From assembly GCF_036669915.1 (NCBI RefSeq), contig NC_089318.1, forward strand, positions 6,335,349 through 6,399,348: a DNA stretch of 64,000 bases. The letters run 5' to 3'. Positions 1-12,900 of the stretch are shown here, in pieces. The stretch's first letter is position 1. Every line of letters begins with the position of its first letter. Both the position numbers and the translations under genes were made by a program. Below the pieces are notes generated by a model, which did no database searches, was not told where the DNA came from, and saw nothing but the letters and a program-made list of their open reading frames with translations. This DNA is from Pocillopora verrucosa (Eukaryota; Cnidaria; Anthozoa; Scleractinia; Pocilloporidae).

Positions 1-1919
1 TCTCCCGCAACTGTATGGTACTGAAGATTGTTCCCGTACGACTATCACCTGCAGTGAAGCGACCATCTTGTGACAGTGCATGCATGTTTAAATTACCAAA
101 CCTTTGCGAATGAAATAACCACAGTTGAATCCGCGACCAATCTTTTTTCTTTTTTTAATATGTTATTTAGGTTTTAAGGGGGGTAAATTTCTAAAGAACT
201 GTGGTGCTGCGGTGGTGGAAGAGTATAACAAGGTAATTTTATAAGTATTATCAACCGAGTTGATAACGTAAATTGGCCACCGTAAAGAGTTTAAAAGCTG
301 ACATTTCGAGCGTTAACCCTTCGTCAGAGCGAATGGAGAAATTGCGGTTTGTGTGTGGGGTTATATGCAGAAAATGGAGCTACGCTATTGGTGGGAATTT
401 TGGTTACGAGAAAGCAAGAATGAATAAGTTGAATGAAGAGCGCTCGTTGATACCGTGGGGATTAAGAGTGCCGATTTGAAAGAAAAAATGTTGCTCTAGA
501 GTTTTGCGGCTTTCCGAAGTGTTTAAATGTGGGGAAAGGCCGCAAACTGCCATATGCTGCTTAGAATGATTAGGAAGATTAAAGTGTCTAGCGACTGGTT
601 TGGATGCGTCTTGTCATTGCTTTCTACGTCGTGTTAGGAGAATTTCTCTCTAACACTCGGTAAAATTCCTTTTTTTTCCTTGACCTAAATTCTCGGTACA
701 GCTTTCTTCTTTAGGGACTAGCCTGATCTCTAACTTTACTTAGAACAACTCACTTTACTCTGCTTTGTTCAATCTGTCTTCTCTGATTGAGAAACGCTTT
801 GTACCAGCTTATAAAGGTAACACCAAAGATGACACTACTAAGCTGTCAATCTTCTTACTTCGCGATCGCTCCGTTTCAGCCAGCGAATCACGTTAGAGTA
901 CGTACGTCAGTTCCTGCATACTAAGTATGCACCTTCGAATTGTTTACGCAATTACAAAATCATCTTCTACCTTAAATTAAAAATTATAATTAACCTAGAG
1001 GCAGAATTGAAATTACGCTTGAAAAGATAGTTTACGAGAAAATAGCCTTAGAGGATTATTATATAACAACAGAGTAAACAGAAAATTCGGAGAAGAAGGG
1101 GCGTTCGTTAGCACCGCCCCCAGGAACACTACGTGGTTTTATCTAATTTAATTTTCAGTGCGGAGATGAAAAAGCATAAGCTATTTACAATCAGAGCCAC
1201 CTTTAAGAAGAGGCGTTGAAGGTGTTAATTTAAAATTTAAGAAATATTCTGGAATCGTGAATTTGACTTAGAATTTGACCAAAAAAAACCAGTCTGAAAG
1301 TAATCAATAGTATAAGAAGCAGGAGGAAACCCTTACAATATTTCAGATTAAATTTAGTTCTATTTTTATCGTTTAACAGTCGCGAAGGTGTTCTCGGAAT
1401 CGGTCACATAGTCGTCTTCCCATTTCACCGATGTATAACTTTTTGCAATGAGTGCAAGTTATGAAGTAGATGATATTGGCGGAGGTGCACGTGAAGTGAT
1501 CAGTGATCTTAATGGATCTCTTGGGTCCTGACATTTTCTTATCGTTATGAATGAAAGGACAACTTTTGCATCGTGAGCGAGCGCACTGGAAATGACACTA
1601 GTGGAGGTTGAGAAAAGATACTACCAGTCTCTGAATCGTTTCAAATTGATTTAAAGTTTTTAAGAATGATAGAGTGAACCGAGTAGTTGTGAGGGTGAAA
1701 TGTGAGATTGAATGGAATGCGTTAAGTATTTCTCTTCGCAGCCTTTCGTAGTGCTGACTGTTGATAGGAGCTCCTGCTGTCGATCAACTTTTTGGGCGCA
1801 GTGGTGGCCCGCTTGAACAACAGAAACGGGATAGCCACGTTCATCGGAAAATCAGAGTCGTCACTACACAAACGACGAAATCTGAGAAACAAACAAATCA
1901 ATTTGTCTGCAAACCGCCT

Positions 1920-2280
1920 CCCGGTTAGCTCAATTGGTTAGAGCGCCGGACTGTTTTGCAGGAGGTCGAGGGTTCGAGCCCCGGCCGAACCAACACTCAA
2001 GGTCTTAAAATAACTGAGGAGAATGTGCTACCTTTCTATAATATTAAGAAATGGACAGTCTTCTCGGATAAGGACGAATAAACTGTAGGCCCCGTCTGCT
2101 GTATCTATTAATAATTTGGTTAGCCAGGGGACGTTAAAGAACCCAATCACGAGATTACTGTGATGTGGTCTAGCCTGTAAAGTATAGTGTAAAGTAGATA
2201 GCAAGGGACGTTAAAGAACCCAATCACGAGATTACTGTGATGTGGTCTAGCCTGTAAAGTATAGTGTAAAGTAGATAGCA
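1920..2280 (+). repeat. tRNA-headed SINE-like element
   Basis: The 5' part (1924-1993) resembles a tRNA with an A-box-like GGTTAGCTCAATTGGTTAGA and a B-box-like GGGTTCGAGCC. It is followed by a non-tRNA body containing the motif GGGACGTTAAAGAACCCAAT. The acceptor stem does not pair well, so this is not a functional tRNA gene. I recognise the head-plus-body arrangement as a dispersed coral repeat, from memory. The tail contains a 77-bp direct duplication. Confidence 0.65.
2127..2280 (+). repeat. 77-bp tandem duplication in the SINE tail
   Basis: The unit beginning GGGACGTTAAAGAACC and ending GTAGATAGCA occurs twice back to back (about 2127-2203 and 2204-2280) with no difference that I can see, which points to recent slippage or duplication. 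Confidence 0.85.
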
Positions 2281-2333
2281 GGTCCACATCAGCAACAGCT
2301 GCCATTTATTCAACCTGCCTTACTAAAGAAAAG

Positions 2334-2550
2334 ATGTATATATGTATGTATGCATGTATGCATGTATGTATGTATGTATGTATGTATGTATGTATGTATG
2401 CATGTATGTATGTATGTATGTATGTATGCATGTATGCATGTATGCATGTATGCATGTATGCATGTATGCATGTATGCATGTATGCATGTATGCATGTATG
2501 CATGTATGCATGTATGCATGTATGCATGTCTGTATGTCTGTATATAAACC
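2334..2550. repeat. (ATGT)n / (ATGTATGC)n microsatellite
   Basis: More than 200 bp of alternating purine-pyrimidine tetramers. It starts as ATGT repeats and becomes an almost pure octamer ATGTATGC array from about 2420. All six frames stay open across it, giving spurious Met-Tyr-Val-Cys or His-Thr-Tyr-Ile ORFs that are not genes. Confidence 0.95.
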
Positions 2551-3827
2551 CACACACAACCCACAATTCCTCCAATCGCCCTCACGAACGCTCGAAATGT
2601 CATCCTTTTAACTCTTTACGGTGGCCAAGGAAATTAAAGTTACGAAAATTTTCAAGTGCGTGTTGGCTGGTTTTAATGTATGATAGTAAAGTTTTGACGA
2701 TAGATGCCAGAATTATTTCTAAATAGCTGGAAATAAGTTCGGTGGGACCACTGCAGGCAGAGACGATAGGTCGACCTGGGTTTTTATGTTTGTGGATTTT
2801 AGGTACAAAGTAAATACATAAAGTTCACACGCATTCCATTCACTCTCACGTTAACGCTCACAACCACGCAGAAAGTAGAAATAAATGACAAGGACGCATC
2901 CAAACTAGTCGTTAGACACTTTAATCTCCCTAATCATTCTAAGCAGCAGATGGCAGTTTGTGGCCTTACCCTACATCTAGGAAGTTCGGAAAGTAGCAAA
3001 ACTCTAGAACAAAAATTTATCTTTGAAATCGTCACACTTAATTAATCTCCACGGTATGAAAGAGCGCTTTGTACTCAGCTAATTTATTCTTGAATAAATG
3101 GCTGTAAATATATAAAAATCATGTATGTGAACTGCGGTTTAAGAAAAGAATATGGAAGCGATCCCCGCAGTTTTGAACAGTACTTAGCTAGTGTGAAAAT
3201 AGGGCCTGAAAAAATTTAATTTATTCTTGTTTTCTCGTAACCATATTCCTATCAATAGCGTATCTCCATTTTCTCAATATAAATCCACACGCAAAGCAAA
3301 ATTTCTCCAATCGCCACTCTTTGCGGCGGCCAATTTACGTTATCAACTCGGTTGATAGTACTGAATTACCCTATTTACGTTTTAGCTACTAGTGAGCAGA
3401 CACATCGCTTGAATCAACCTCATGGCGGGAAATGCAGGCTTGGTTTAAAATCCAGGCGTTGAGGATCGTTCTTTCCCTTAAAATTGGTAGTTTGCAAAAA
3501 TAATTTTGAAAGCCAATTACAAGTTATTTTCACACCAATACACTCTAGTTTATTCAGGATGTGAAGTACAAGTTTCGAAACATACGCCGGATGTTTCGAA
3601 AGAGTAACTTAAAAAAGGCGATAAGGCTAAATTATTGCGACAATTGTGACAATTACGAGCAAGGAACTTTCAAAACACCTGCCTTTGCCCGATTTGCCTC
3701 TATTCTGGTGCGTTTACAATATTTTCCTAATGACATACCATGCTCATTGGTCATTAAGGAAACAAATATTCATAACGGATGGGAATCAGTTCATACATGG
3801 CGTACGTATGGCGAGATGTAGATACAC

Positions 3828-3940
3828 ACTATTCGCTCTGTCGAAGGGCTCACGCTCTAAACGTCAGCTTTAGAAAGTTTGCGATGGCAAATTTACATTA
3901 TCAACTCAGCTGAAAGACACAAATTATCTTAGAGATGTAC
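3828..3940 (+). repeat. Dispersed repeat 'A' fragment
   Basis: A copy of the element marked by CTCTTTACGGTGGCCAA-like and TTACATTATCAACTCAG-like sequence, which also forms the arms of the 185-3385 element and recurs near 12.8, 31.6 and 59.0-59.4 kb. This copy is degenerate and has no coding capacity. Confidence 0.6.
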
Positions 3941-4209
3941 ACAAGAAATGTGCAGGGCAGGAAAAACTTAAGAGTCGCTCGAGGTTAAAACATATCCGTC
4001 CGTTTGTCCACAGTCTTAACAAAAAATACATACATGCATTCTCTATCAAGATCGTAGAAGGGTAACTGAAAATCATTCTAGATTTACCTGTAAGCCAATG
4101 ATAAGATTTATTAAGAGTGCCATTTAAAATCATCCAATGTCCTGCAATTATTCTTGATTGAATGTTACATAATATAGAGATTTAGTCAAGCCTCGCATTT
4201 TTTTTCCCG

Positions 4210-4320
4210 CACGTCTCAAGGGCACAACGCCTTGCCCCGGCCAGGACTAGAACCCAGGTCGTCCGACTCGGAGCCCAGTGCACTGACCACTGGACTACTG
4301 GACAAAGCCGTGGCGTTGGC
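4210..4320 (-). repeat. Truncated tRNA-derived SINE
   Basis: On the minus strand the sequence has an A-box-like TGGTCAGTGCACTGG and a B-box-like GGGTTCTAGTCCTGG, followed by a short body ending in an A-rich tract (T-rich on plus). It lies just beyond the 3' end of the polycystin gene. Confidence 0.55.
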
Positions 4321-4653
4321 GTGCCCGCGGTACAGTTTACCACGCATGTTAAAAGTAGCACCTTGTGCGGTCGGTAGTACGGTCGTACGGTCGTACATCC
4401 AAATTTTTTCGGCTTGATGGGTTTCTACTATATTGTATAATTATAGGGCTACGCGAGCTCCGCTATAATTGAGCGATAAGGCGAGGAAGCAAAATACAAC
4501 TTTTTTTCAAACTTTCTAAAAATAATTCCTGGTGATTCCGCTTAAATGCCCTTATCAAAAGTAAATTATACCTATATAAATTTGCTAATAAGTTATTACT
4601 CTATGTTTAAAACTTAACAAAAAAAGTAGCCTTAAAACACCTTAAGTTTAAAT

Positions 4654-6991
4654 TTACAGCCTGGTTTCTGTGTTCGAATCGGTTACGTCAGAGCACAAAA
4701 CCGATATCAGTTCAGTTTCCATGTCCAGAAACTGAGACTTCATTTCATCAAGCAAGTCATCTTCATAAATAATATTTTTGATACAACAAAGAAATTTGAT
4801 TTTAACTTCCTCCTCTGTGATGAATCTAAGAGGATAATCAGTGATTCCAAGTGTTGGCGAAACTGGCGACATATCAATGTTATTCTTAGCTTCTTGGTTG
4901 GATGATTCAATAAAGCGTTTCTCTTTACTGCTCAGTTCTACATCAGGACTTCGGCTCTTTATAGAGCATTTTTTTGAGAGATGTTTACACAGCGACTTCA
5001 TTGTTGAACGGATGTGAGCAGGAAGCTCTTTTCCTCTATCTCTTAAGGTATTGCACATAAAATTCCCAACTTCTACATCGAAAAAATCATCCCCTTTACC
5101 CCCCCTGACCTCTTCGTATGCATCAACCAAAATAGCTACAAATATATTGATCAGGAAAAACATTACGACAACCAAAAATAAAAACAAGTAGAGCGAGCCC
5201 ATCAATGAGTTATTCAAGTAAATGCTGACGTAATCTACTTGCTTGCCGACAGACATTTGTAGCACTACTCGCAAAGAGTTGAAAAAAGACGAAAAGATTT
5301 CTAAATGAGCTCCAAAACCGAGAAAACCAAAATGACTGAAGGCAATAACAGCAATGACGAAAAGCAACGAAAACGAAAATATTGACCTGGCTGACCTTTT
5401 AAGAGTTCCTTGCATTTGACAGATATGGGAATTAAAACGGATTAGTCTCAGAAGCTTTAAAGTTACGATAAAAATTGCTATTGACAGCCAAGTAGTTCCG
5501 TGATTTAACCAACGTACGATGTAATCAGAGCCATAGGTCTCATAGGGGTTTGACTTAATTTTCCTAACAAACAAACTGGTGTATTTCCCTTTAAGAAATG
5601 ACATTGTAACTACCACGATACAATCCACAAGGAGAATGACCTCCACCCAGTTCCAAATTTGACGAAAGTACCTACTCTGGCGAAAAAACTTGACTACAGC
5701 AGCAATTAAATGTATCACAATGACTATAAGAAAAAACAACTGGCACACTTCATAAAACCTTTGCCAATGTGTCTCTGGTGAGGGAAATACAGCAAGTGTT
5801 CTGATGTCCATTTTTGTACTAGGCTTTCCACTAGGCGATGCTTCGTAGACCAATCTACCACTACAAAAGAGAGACGTAGCTGGATCATATAAAGTGAACT
5901 CTATGAATACAGCCACAGTTTGTCCATCAATCCAGTTATTCTCGCTAAGTCCCTTTATCACTTTGGATGCCGATTGACCGTTGTATCCAAGGTCTGCTAT
6001 ATACCCACCGCCTCCATAACCGTCATGTGAAAGAGTTTGTGTCATCGATCCCGATTGGTATCTCCACGGTTTAGGACAGAGGTCATCAATAGAGGAAAAG
6101 AGACTGTAATTTTGCAGCTTAATCCACTTTGGGAGATGATATGGAGTCACATCCTCAGTATCGGGTGAGTACTTTTGAAAACAACCAGGAAAAACGTCTG
6201 TGATGTGGGTGTTGTAAACATCATTTGGGCAGCTTATCCCTATCAAGTGAAGGAAATTTAAAGTCACTTCTAACAAATAATCGTAACTAAAGATAACGAG
6301 CCAGTGGTGTGACATATTTGTTCTTATATCAAAACCTACTGAATGCACAGCCTACCCACATAAGTTGCCATTGTAACGAAAGGTTTTGCTTTTGTGACAA
6401 GAATTTCATGTTTGGAAAAAGAAACTGGACGATTATCAACTTTAAAGCAGTGGTATAGAATTTCATATACTCAATCTGGCTAAAACATTCCCATTTTAAA
6501 AATATTTTCTGCTATACCCCATTCACACCAATAAAACACATTAAGTTAAACCGTGTTTAACTGAGTGAAATTCAGATTAAACAAAGAACTGAAAAAATGG
6601 AATTTTCGATAGGATTCACGTAATCAAGTAAAGCAATCGCTAACTCGTATTTTCAGTGCGCTATATTTGAAGCCGCCAGTTTAAACAGCTTCTTTGAAGA
6701 AAAAAATTTTAAGCCGTATTTAACAAAACAGCTTTGAAGCATCTTTAAGCTTTGATGTAATGGGATCACTGATACGGATACTATGCTATTTACAGGTATA
6801 TTTCTTTTTTCCCTCTTACTTGGTTTCGATCTTAACTGTCTCAGCCGTGGCATTCCAATCAGGAAATTCTTCTTGTTGCTGATAAATCCCTCTTTGTATT
6901 CAAATGACCTGCCATTGTACCAAGTTACATCGTACAAGCCAGGAATTAGCGCCTCGTCTACCCAATTCCACAATGAAGACGTACTATCCAC
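4654..6991 (-). CDS. Polycystin channel-domain exons (last two exons)
   Basis: The penultimate exon (6991-6820) encodes the start of the extracellular polycystin (TOP) domain, with the family motif GMPRLRQLR. A strong GTAAGA donor after codon position 1 joins to an acceptor at 6240, giving KPRISCPND. The last exon (6239-4654, 528 codons plus stop) carries the remaining TOP region with Gly-rich GYGGGGY, five TM helices, a voltage-sensor-like S4 segment LKLLRLIRFNSHI, the pore region SLRVVLQMSVG and an S6 with FLINIFVAILVDAYEEVRGG. The tail ends after about 130 acidic/basic residues. No long coiled coil like that of vertebrate PKD1 was recognised. The whole second half of the channel sits in one exon. 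Confidence 0.9.
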
Positions 6992-9900
6992 CTAATAAAA
7001 CAAAGTATTTCAATCGTCTGTCGACAAGATACATTGATTTATTATAACTCTCAGTTAGTACGTATGCTATGATCGATCATTGAAGGGGGCCGTTTTTTAC
7101 TGTAGCTAAATTCAAAAGTCTGTTTGAGCCTAGCGTTAAAGTAAATAACACCTTAACTTCGTTTCTCAGTCCATACTGTAATTTATGGAACTTGGCGCTT
7201 GGGCCATAAATCTGAGCGGAAAAAAATCGGTCCGCAACTCATAGTTAAACTCGGTTAGTAGGAGGTATATATTGCCCTTTTTTCTTGTCACTCAGATGAG
7301 TTTTTGTGTCCCAAGCTCGGGGTTTCAAACAGACCTTTTTAAAACGTAAAAGTTTTAACACTTCTACTGGTTTCAATGGAGTATAAAATTTTATTTTTGC
7401 AATTCACCCTCATCATTGATTTTATAACAACCACTATCGATACTGTAAAAACAGATCTATTCGAAAGCTTAAATTACAATATATGGAAATGCTTTTGACC
7501 TCATCTAATCCACTGAAGATGTCCATCGTGGATTTGGTAAACTGGAATCGAGTCGGATGAATATCTCCATAACATATGACCATAAGCAGAAAACTGAATA
7601 TTGAAAATGATAGTACTTCTTTGATTGCTTCCATCATGCTCCATTTTTGGCTATCGGCTTCTTTTTCTCCGGCGAGTTCCTTATCCCTTTTCCTTTTAGT
7701 TCGAAAATTCTCCCCCTTTTTACTTTGAAACAAGGAAGCTCCAATAACAGGATCCTGTTCTAGTGGTTTCCTTACGAGAAGAGACAAAAATGCAGCCAAA
7801 GTAAACACCTTAATTGGTTGTGTGAGTAAAACATCCTGGAAAAGGGACACTAAAATAGATGTGAGCCACTTATTTGAAGTGTCTGCTCCCCACATCAAGC
7901 TATAGAACACTGAAAAGGTTGCACCGGTCAAGGAAATGATCAAGCTGAAGGTCCAAGCAACGTAGATAAAGAAAGGTGGGAGACAACCGGGGGGCTTAGG
8001 CTTTTTATCGACTTCTCTGGGATCGTACACCTCATCGGAAGATTTTCGTTTTGTGTTTCTGTAAATAAGTATCACAAGGAAGTTAGCTGGAATCGCTATA
8101 AAGCTGCTCTGTATTCCAATCTTGAGCTGTGTCCAGCTCATGACAAGGGGGCCAAATCTAAAGGAGTCTGTGGGTATTCGACCAAATTGGTAGAACATAG
8201 CATTGGTCACCATTGCTGTAAAAAGGAAAGCAAGGCAACAAGTAAGACGCTGGCAACGAGTAAAAGGGCTGTGAGGAGGCCTCGCAAACACAGATATCCA
8301 GATGTGTCCGTCTCCCAGACTTCGGGCCGTGCGGGAAAAGAAAAGATGCTTAAACTCAGCAAGCTCATCTTCTTTTGCAGCCTCGACAGATAACTCAATG
8401 GAGCCACTCCTTTCGTCCAGGGCAAGCCATTGGTTCACAAAAAAGTACCACATTTGCTCAGTTTGCTGATCTGTTAGAACAACTTGTTGAAGAAACCAGG
8501 CCGGATTGGACCCGATGTTGTCATGCCAGATGCAGATATCTGTCACTTTTCCCAAGGAAAAAGGTAAGGTTAGGGTAAAATTGTTTACACTTCCCCTAGC
8601 AAAATATTTTCTCTTAGCTAAGGGATCAGTCAACGTAATTGGTCCACTGCTTCCTTCGTCTCCATTGATGATTATTCCTACATGCGCTGAAGTACCAAAT
8701 CCTTTCCATACTCCGGTCTGGATGCTTAAAAAGTAAGTGTAACCCTCCGTTTGGGAATTAGTTATATAAACGTTGGCGACAACCTAGAAATAGTAAAAAG
8801 GACAAAAAATTTAAGCACTCAAACACATTGCATTGTAATTATATGGTAATTATTATTCTCCCGACAAGTAATTCTGGAAAATGCATGCAGCGCTGAACCA
8901 GAGTGAACTTCGCTATCACTAATTTATTGATAAAAAAACGACCTAAATAATCAATTAAAAAAATGAACAATTGATGACTATGGAACCGAAATAACTTTCA
9001 ATGATTTACTACACTTGTAGGCAGAAAAATATAGTTCCTTATCTTTCACTGAAGGCCCTTTTCACACTTACCAGTATGAGAGGAGAGTTCGGTCCCGTCA
9101 TTCTGGGACCAATTAGCGTATTGATTAATGAATGACTCGAAGTTTGGAATCCAGAAGGTCAACTGGCCACTTAAGTGTTACTGACCTTTAAAGAGTCCTT
9201 TTTATCAGCTCGACGAGCAGCCACGAGTCCTAAAAGGTATACACCAAATATAAATAACACAGTGGAAAGCACGACGAAATTTCCGGAGTCAGCGATCCTC
9301 TTGAATTCTGTCCAAACCTTTTCAAAGTCGATAGGGTTTGGAGCCACAAAAATGTTCCCACCAAACGCTGAAAGATGTTTACAGAGGCAGTGCAGCTTTC
9401 CATCCGTTATTTTCCAGCCAACCTGAAGAAATGAAAACTATCAGTATTGCATCTTTATGTGTTTTTATGGGCCTTAAAGCAAAATTCCGGGAGTCATCGT
9501 CATAGCGTGCGACTTGTTTAATTTGTTGTAATCATAAATGAATTTTCGTAATTTTCGACAAAGTTGCAGATGGAGGGATGGGCTGACTGCCGCATAAAAT
9601 TCAATGTTGATAACAAATTAAAATGGAGAAAAGAGGCATTTTTTGTGGCTGTCGATCTTACACAGGTGCTCTGATAAGACTAAAGAGCTGGGTTTCTCTG
9701 TTGAAGGACCGTTTCGGAAAAACAATAGAGCGAAACAACACGAAATTGCTGATCGTAGCAGTATGTGCGTGTCACATATGAACTTCGTAACGGGCCTTGC
9801 CCACCATTAAGTCTCTTTTGCTCAGTGGTAGAGCATCGGAATCCGAAGGTCTGAGGTTCGATTCCTCATGGGGACTCAGAATTTTTTCTTTTTCCCACGC

Positions 9901-12900
9901 TCGTGAAAAGACGAAAACAATTTTCTCTATAACACGAATGTGTGTTTTGATTATACTTATGAAATATACAGTACTCGCACCTCGCACCCCTCAGTTGTCC
10001 ATGTCTGAATCTTTTCAGACCAATATAAACAGCTCCTGATCTTTACTGACATGGTGTAGTTCACATCTGTCAGTGGATTATACTGGGGTGTTATTATCTC
10101 TGGGGCTGGAGGAGGAGTGGTTGGGGGATCCTTGACACCGATACAAGATCGCTTTTGCCTCCCATTTTTATCTTTACACGAAGTTGAAATATGACGGGTT
10201 TGACGCTGAGCAATTCCCGTCATGTTTAGTAGACGTATACCAATAAAATGAACACCAGTGCCACCAGTAATATTGCTTGATAGCAAAAGAACGTTAGGGT
10301 TACGGGTGCAATCAATATAACCAGTTCTGTCTTGATGACGAACGCATGATGAAAAATCGGGAATTCTCGTTTTTAACTTGTAGTTTTCATGTGATGGCTT
10401 AACACCACGACTCACAAAGACATCAACAGACGAATTGTTTTCTGGGCTTATTTCCACAAATGCAGCTTGAAAGTCATTTTCAATTTCTATTTTGTGGTAG
10501 AGCAAAGGACTGGATCCATTATAGGTTCGCTTTAAAAAAAAATGTCGCTGGCTAGAATTTCCAGTTTCATCATTTCTATGAATTCTCTCTGGAATAAACA
10601 GTTCAATGGGCTGACTAAGGTCAGATATTGCTAAGAGGGATCCGTCTTGCCGCTTTAAATTCACACTCAGAACTGAAGATTTGATGAAGTTCGAGCGGTT
10701 GTTCCACACGTAAGGGTTTATTTGCAGCGTTGTCATCTAAAATAAAAGTAATGATAACAGAACAGTATGACGTTGTATGAAAAAGATAAGAACAACAACA
10801 GCGTGCAAAAACCAAAATTTCACGTTCTATAATCCTTTTGGCAAACAGCCGTGAAATTCTTTCTGCTTAAGACAAATTCCAACCAAAACAACAGAATTAA
10901 AAAAAAAAAAAGAAGCAAACTAAGACCATAATAGGCTCCGTAACTTCAAAGTGTTCGATCTCCTGATGGCTTGACAAGGAAATGTTTTAAGTCCATCATA
11001 AAACACAAAGCGTATAGTTGTTGAAGATCGTTAATCCTAACGTGATGCGAATATCGCCGATCGAAAGAGCTAGTTTGCACGGCCTGAAGTATCGTGATAT
11101 AGATAAACAACAACTTGTGAAGAAAATGGGTAATATAGAAAGAAAAAGTTCTCTCGACAGCTTACTTGAGTGCCAACGGATCTCAAATTGGTTCCTTTTC
11201 TTCCAAACAGCACTTCCATTGACGGAAAAGTAACGGCGCCTTCCCCATCATTTCCATAAAAGGTTTCATTTCCAATTTTTGATGGTGCCTTACTCTGAAG
11301 TGTCATAGTGATAATATCTGTTTGGAGCGTTGTTTTCCTCTGACCTTGAGCCTGTATAGAGAGCAATGTAGTACCAAGCATGTCCGCCGTTGATAAAATC
11401 TTCTCCGTGACTTGTTTGGCCTGTATGAACGTGGAATAAAGAACATTTGTATCTGATCAGAATCTAGCATCGAATGCTCTATAGCTACTTCCAAGCAGCA
11501 GTGAAATTGTTTCAAAAACGACCACCCGCTACATGTAATTTTACGTTTGACACTTGCCCTGCAAGATCCGGTACGGGAAGGAATTTCCAGCAAAAATGGT
11601 TCACTCTGATACTTGGGAAAGCCTGAAAACTCATTCAAATGTATTGACAAAGGATTTACCTTATAAAATTCTCTTGTAGCTTGTTCAGCTTCTCTACGCC
11701 TTCTGTTTAACGTTTGTGTTAGGTTTAGTTTGCCTCCATCTTCCTGATGAAGAACTTCATGGTAATTTTTTTTAGCGAAAGATGTAGAAGCTGTCAGAGT
11801 GTTTGATATTCCTTCTAAAATATCTGCACTAGCATCTTCAACAACATCTCTGCCTTGATAAGCACGGAGGAAGTCAGTCGCTTTGGAAAGTAACGAGGCA
11901 GCATCTTCCTAAGTTAGAGAAGTAAAGGATATTCATGGCTTTAAAAACAACTCTGCATTTACGGCCACATATTGTGACTTAGACCTGCTTAAATCCAAAC
12001 CTTTATTTCAATACAACGATTAGAAAAAATTTTCGTACAAGGAACGTTTTGCGGAATTACAACTCTGTCATAATAACGATGAAGATTAAATGCCGGATAT
12101 GCAGCAAAAAAAAGCCTCATCAGAACCATGAACAGTAAGTGTTCGGTTGATTTTTCTTAGCAATGGACGTGAGAATTGAGCAAAGACCGTCCTCCGTTTC
12201 AAAAAAAATCAATATACTTGCCAGAGCGTCCATAGGGATTTGGACTCTGTTTTGTGTTGCCATGACAACAATCGTAGATAGTCCTGTGACCTGGCTAACA
12301 TCCGCGATTTTGATATCAGCCATAGCCTTCAATATAGAGTCCTTCGTCTACATTGGAAAGAACATACACCTGTAGTTTTATTATTGTTGATTATAAACAT
12401 AACTCCTTAGAGGAGAAGTATGGAAACAGGCTCATGGACAAAACTTCGACAAAAAAGGAACATACTCTGTCTTCAACGTGTGAACTAAGAATAGCTATCG
12501 CCAAAGTAGCAGCTTCGCTGAATCTTGTCTCCTCAAGGAGGCTCCCAAGGTCGTTCATCAATGTTTCAACATTCATTGAAGAGTCATTCTGAGGCAATGG
12601 CTTCACCTAAGATTCAGAAAAGACCGTGAGATTTAAAATTTCCTTTGCTATGTTCACAATTTTTCTAGTCAATTGATATCTATGTAAATTCTTTTAAATC
12701 GACTGACTTGATAATGTAAAGTAGTCGCCGTAAATATTTTCTACAGCTAACGTTTCGAGCCGGTTAGCCCTTCGTCAGCCATGGAAATTCTTTATGGAGG
12801 CCAATATACATTATCGATTCAGTTGATATCATCGAATTATCTTGTACTGCCCGCCACCGACGCTGCACCACAGTTTCTTTGGAAACGTACCCACTTTGTT

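Larger units (their letters stand above)
185..3385. mobile_element. Large inverted-repeat (foldback-like) element, about 3.2 kb
   Basis: The stretch at about 185-634 recurs as its reverse complement at about 2862-3385. Both arms carry the sequence around GTTGATAACGTAAATTGGCC, the segment reading GAAAATGGAG(C/A)TACGCTATTG, and the segment around GCTGCTTAGAATGATTAG. A further matching piece lies at 1683-1722 against 2827-2862, so the left arm seems to be split by about 1.05 kb of other DNA (635-1682). The loop holds a SINE-like element and a microsatellite. No transposase was seen. It could be a non-autonomous DNA transposon with long terminal inverted repeats, or two oppositely oriented copies of one dispersed repeat. 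Boundaries are approximate. Confidence 0.6.

Noticed and set aside
1924-1993. Possible functional tRNA gene
   Set aside because: A- and B-box-like sequences are present, but the acceptor ends do not pair and the sequence continues into a SINE body. The same applies to the tRNA-like heads near 4.2, 9.8, 50.9 and 52.5 kb.
2306-2726. Several Met/Tyr/Val/Cys and His/Thr/Ile ORFs
   Set aside because: They are translations of the ATGT/ATGTATGC microsatellite, which has no stop codons in any frame.
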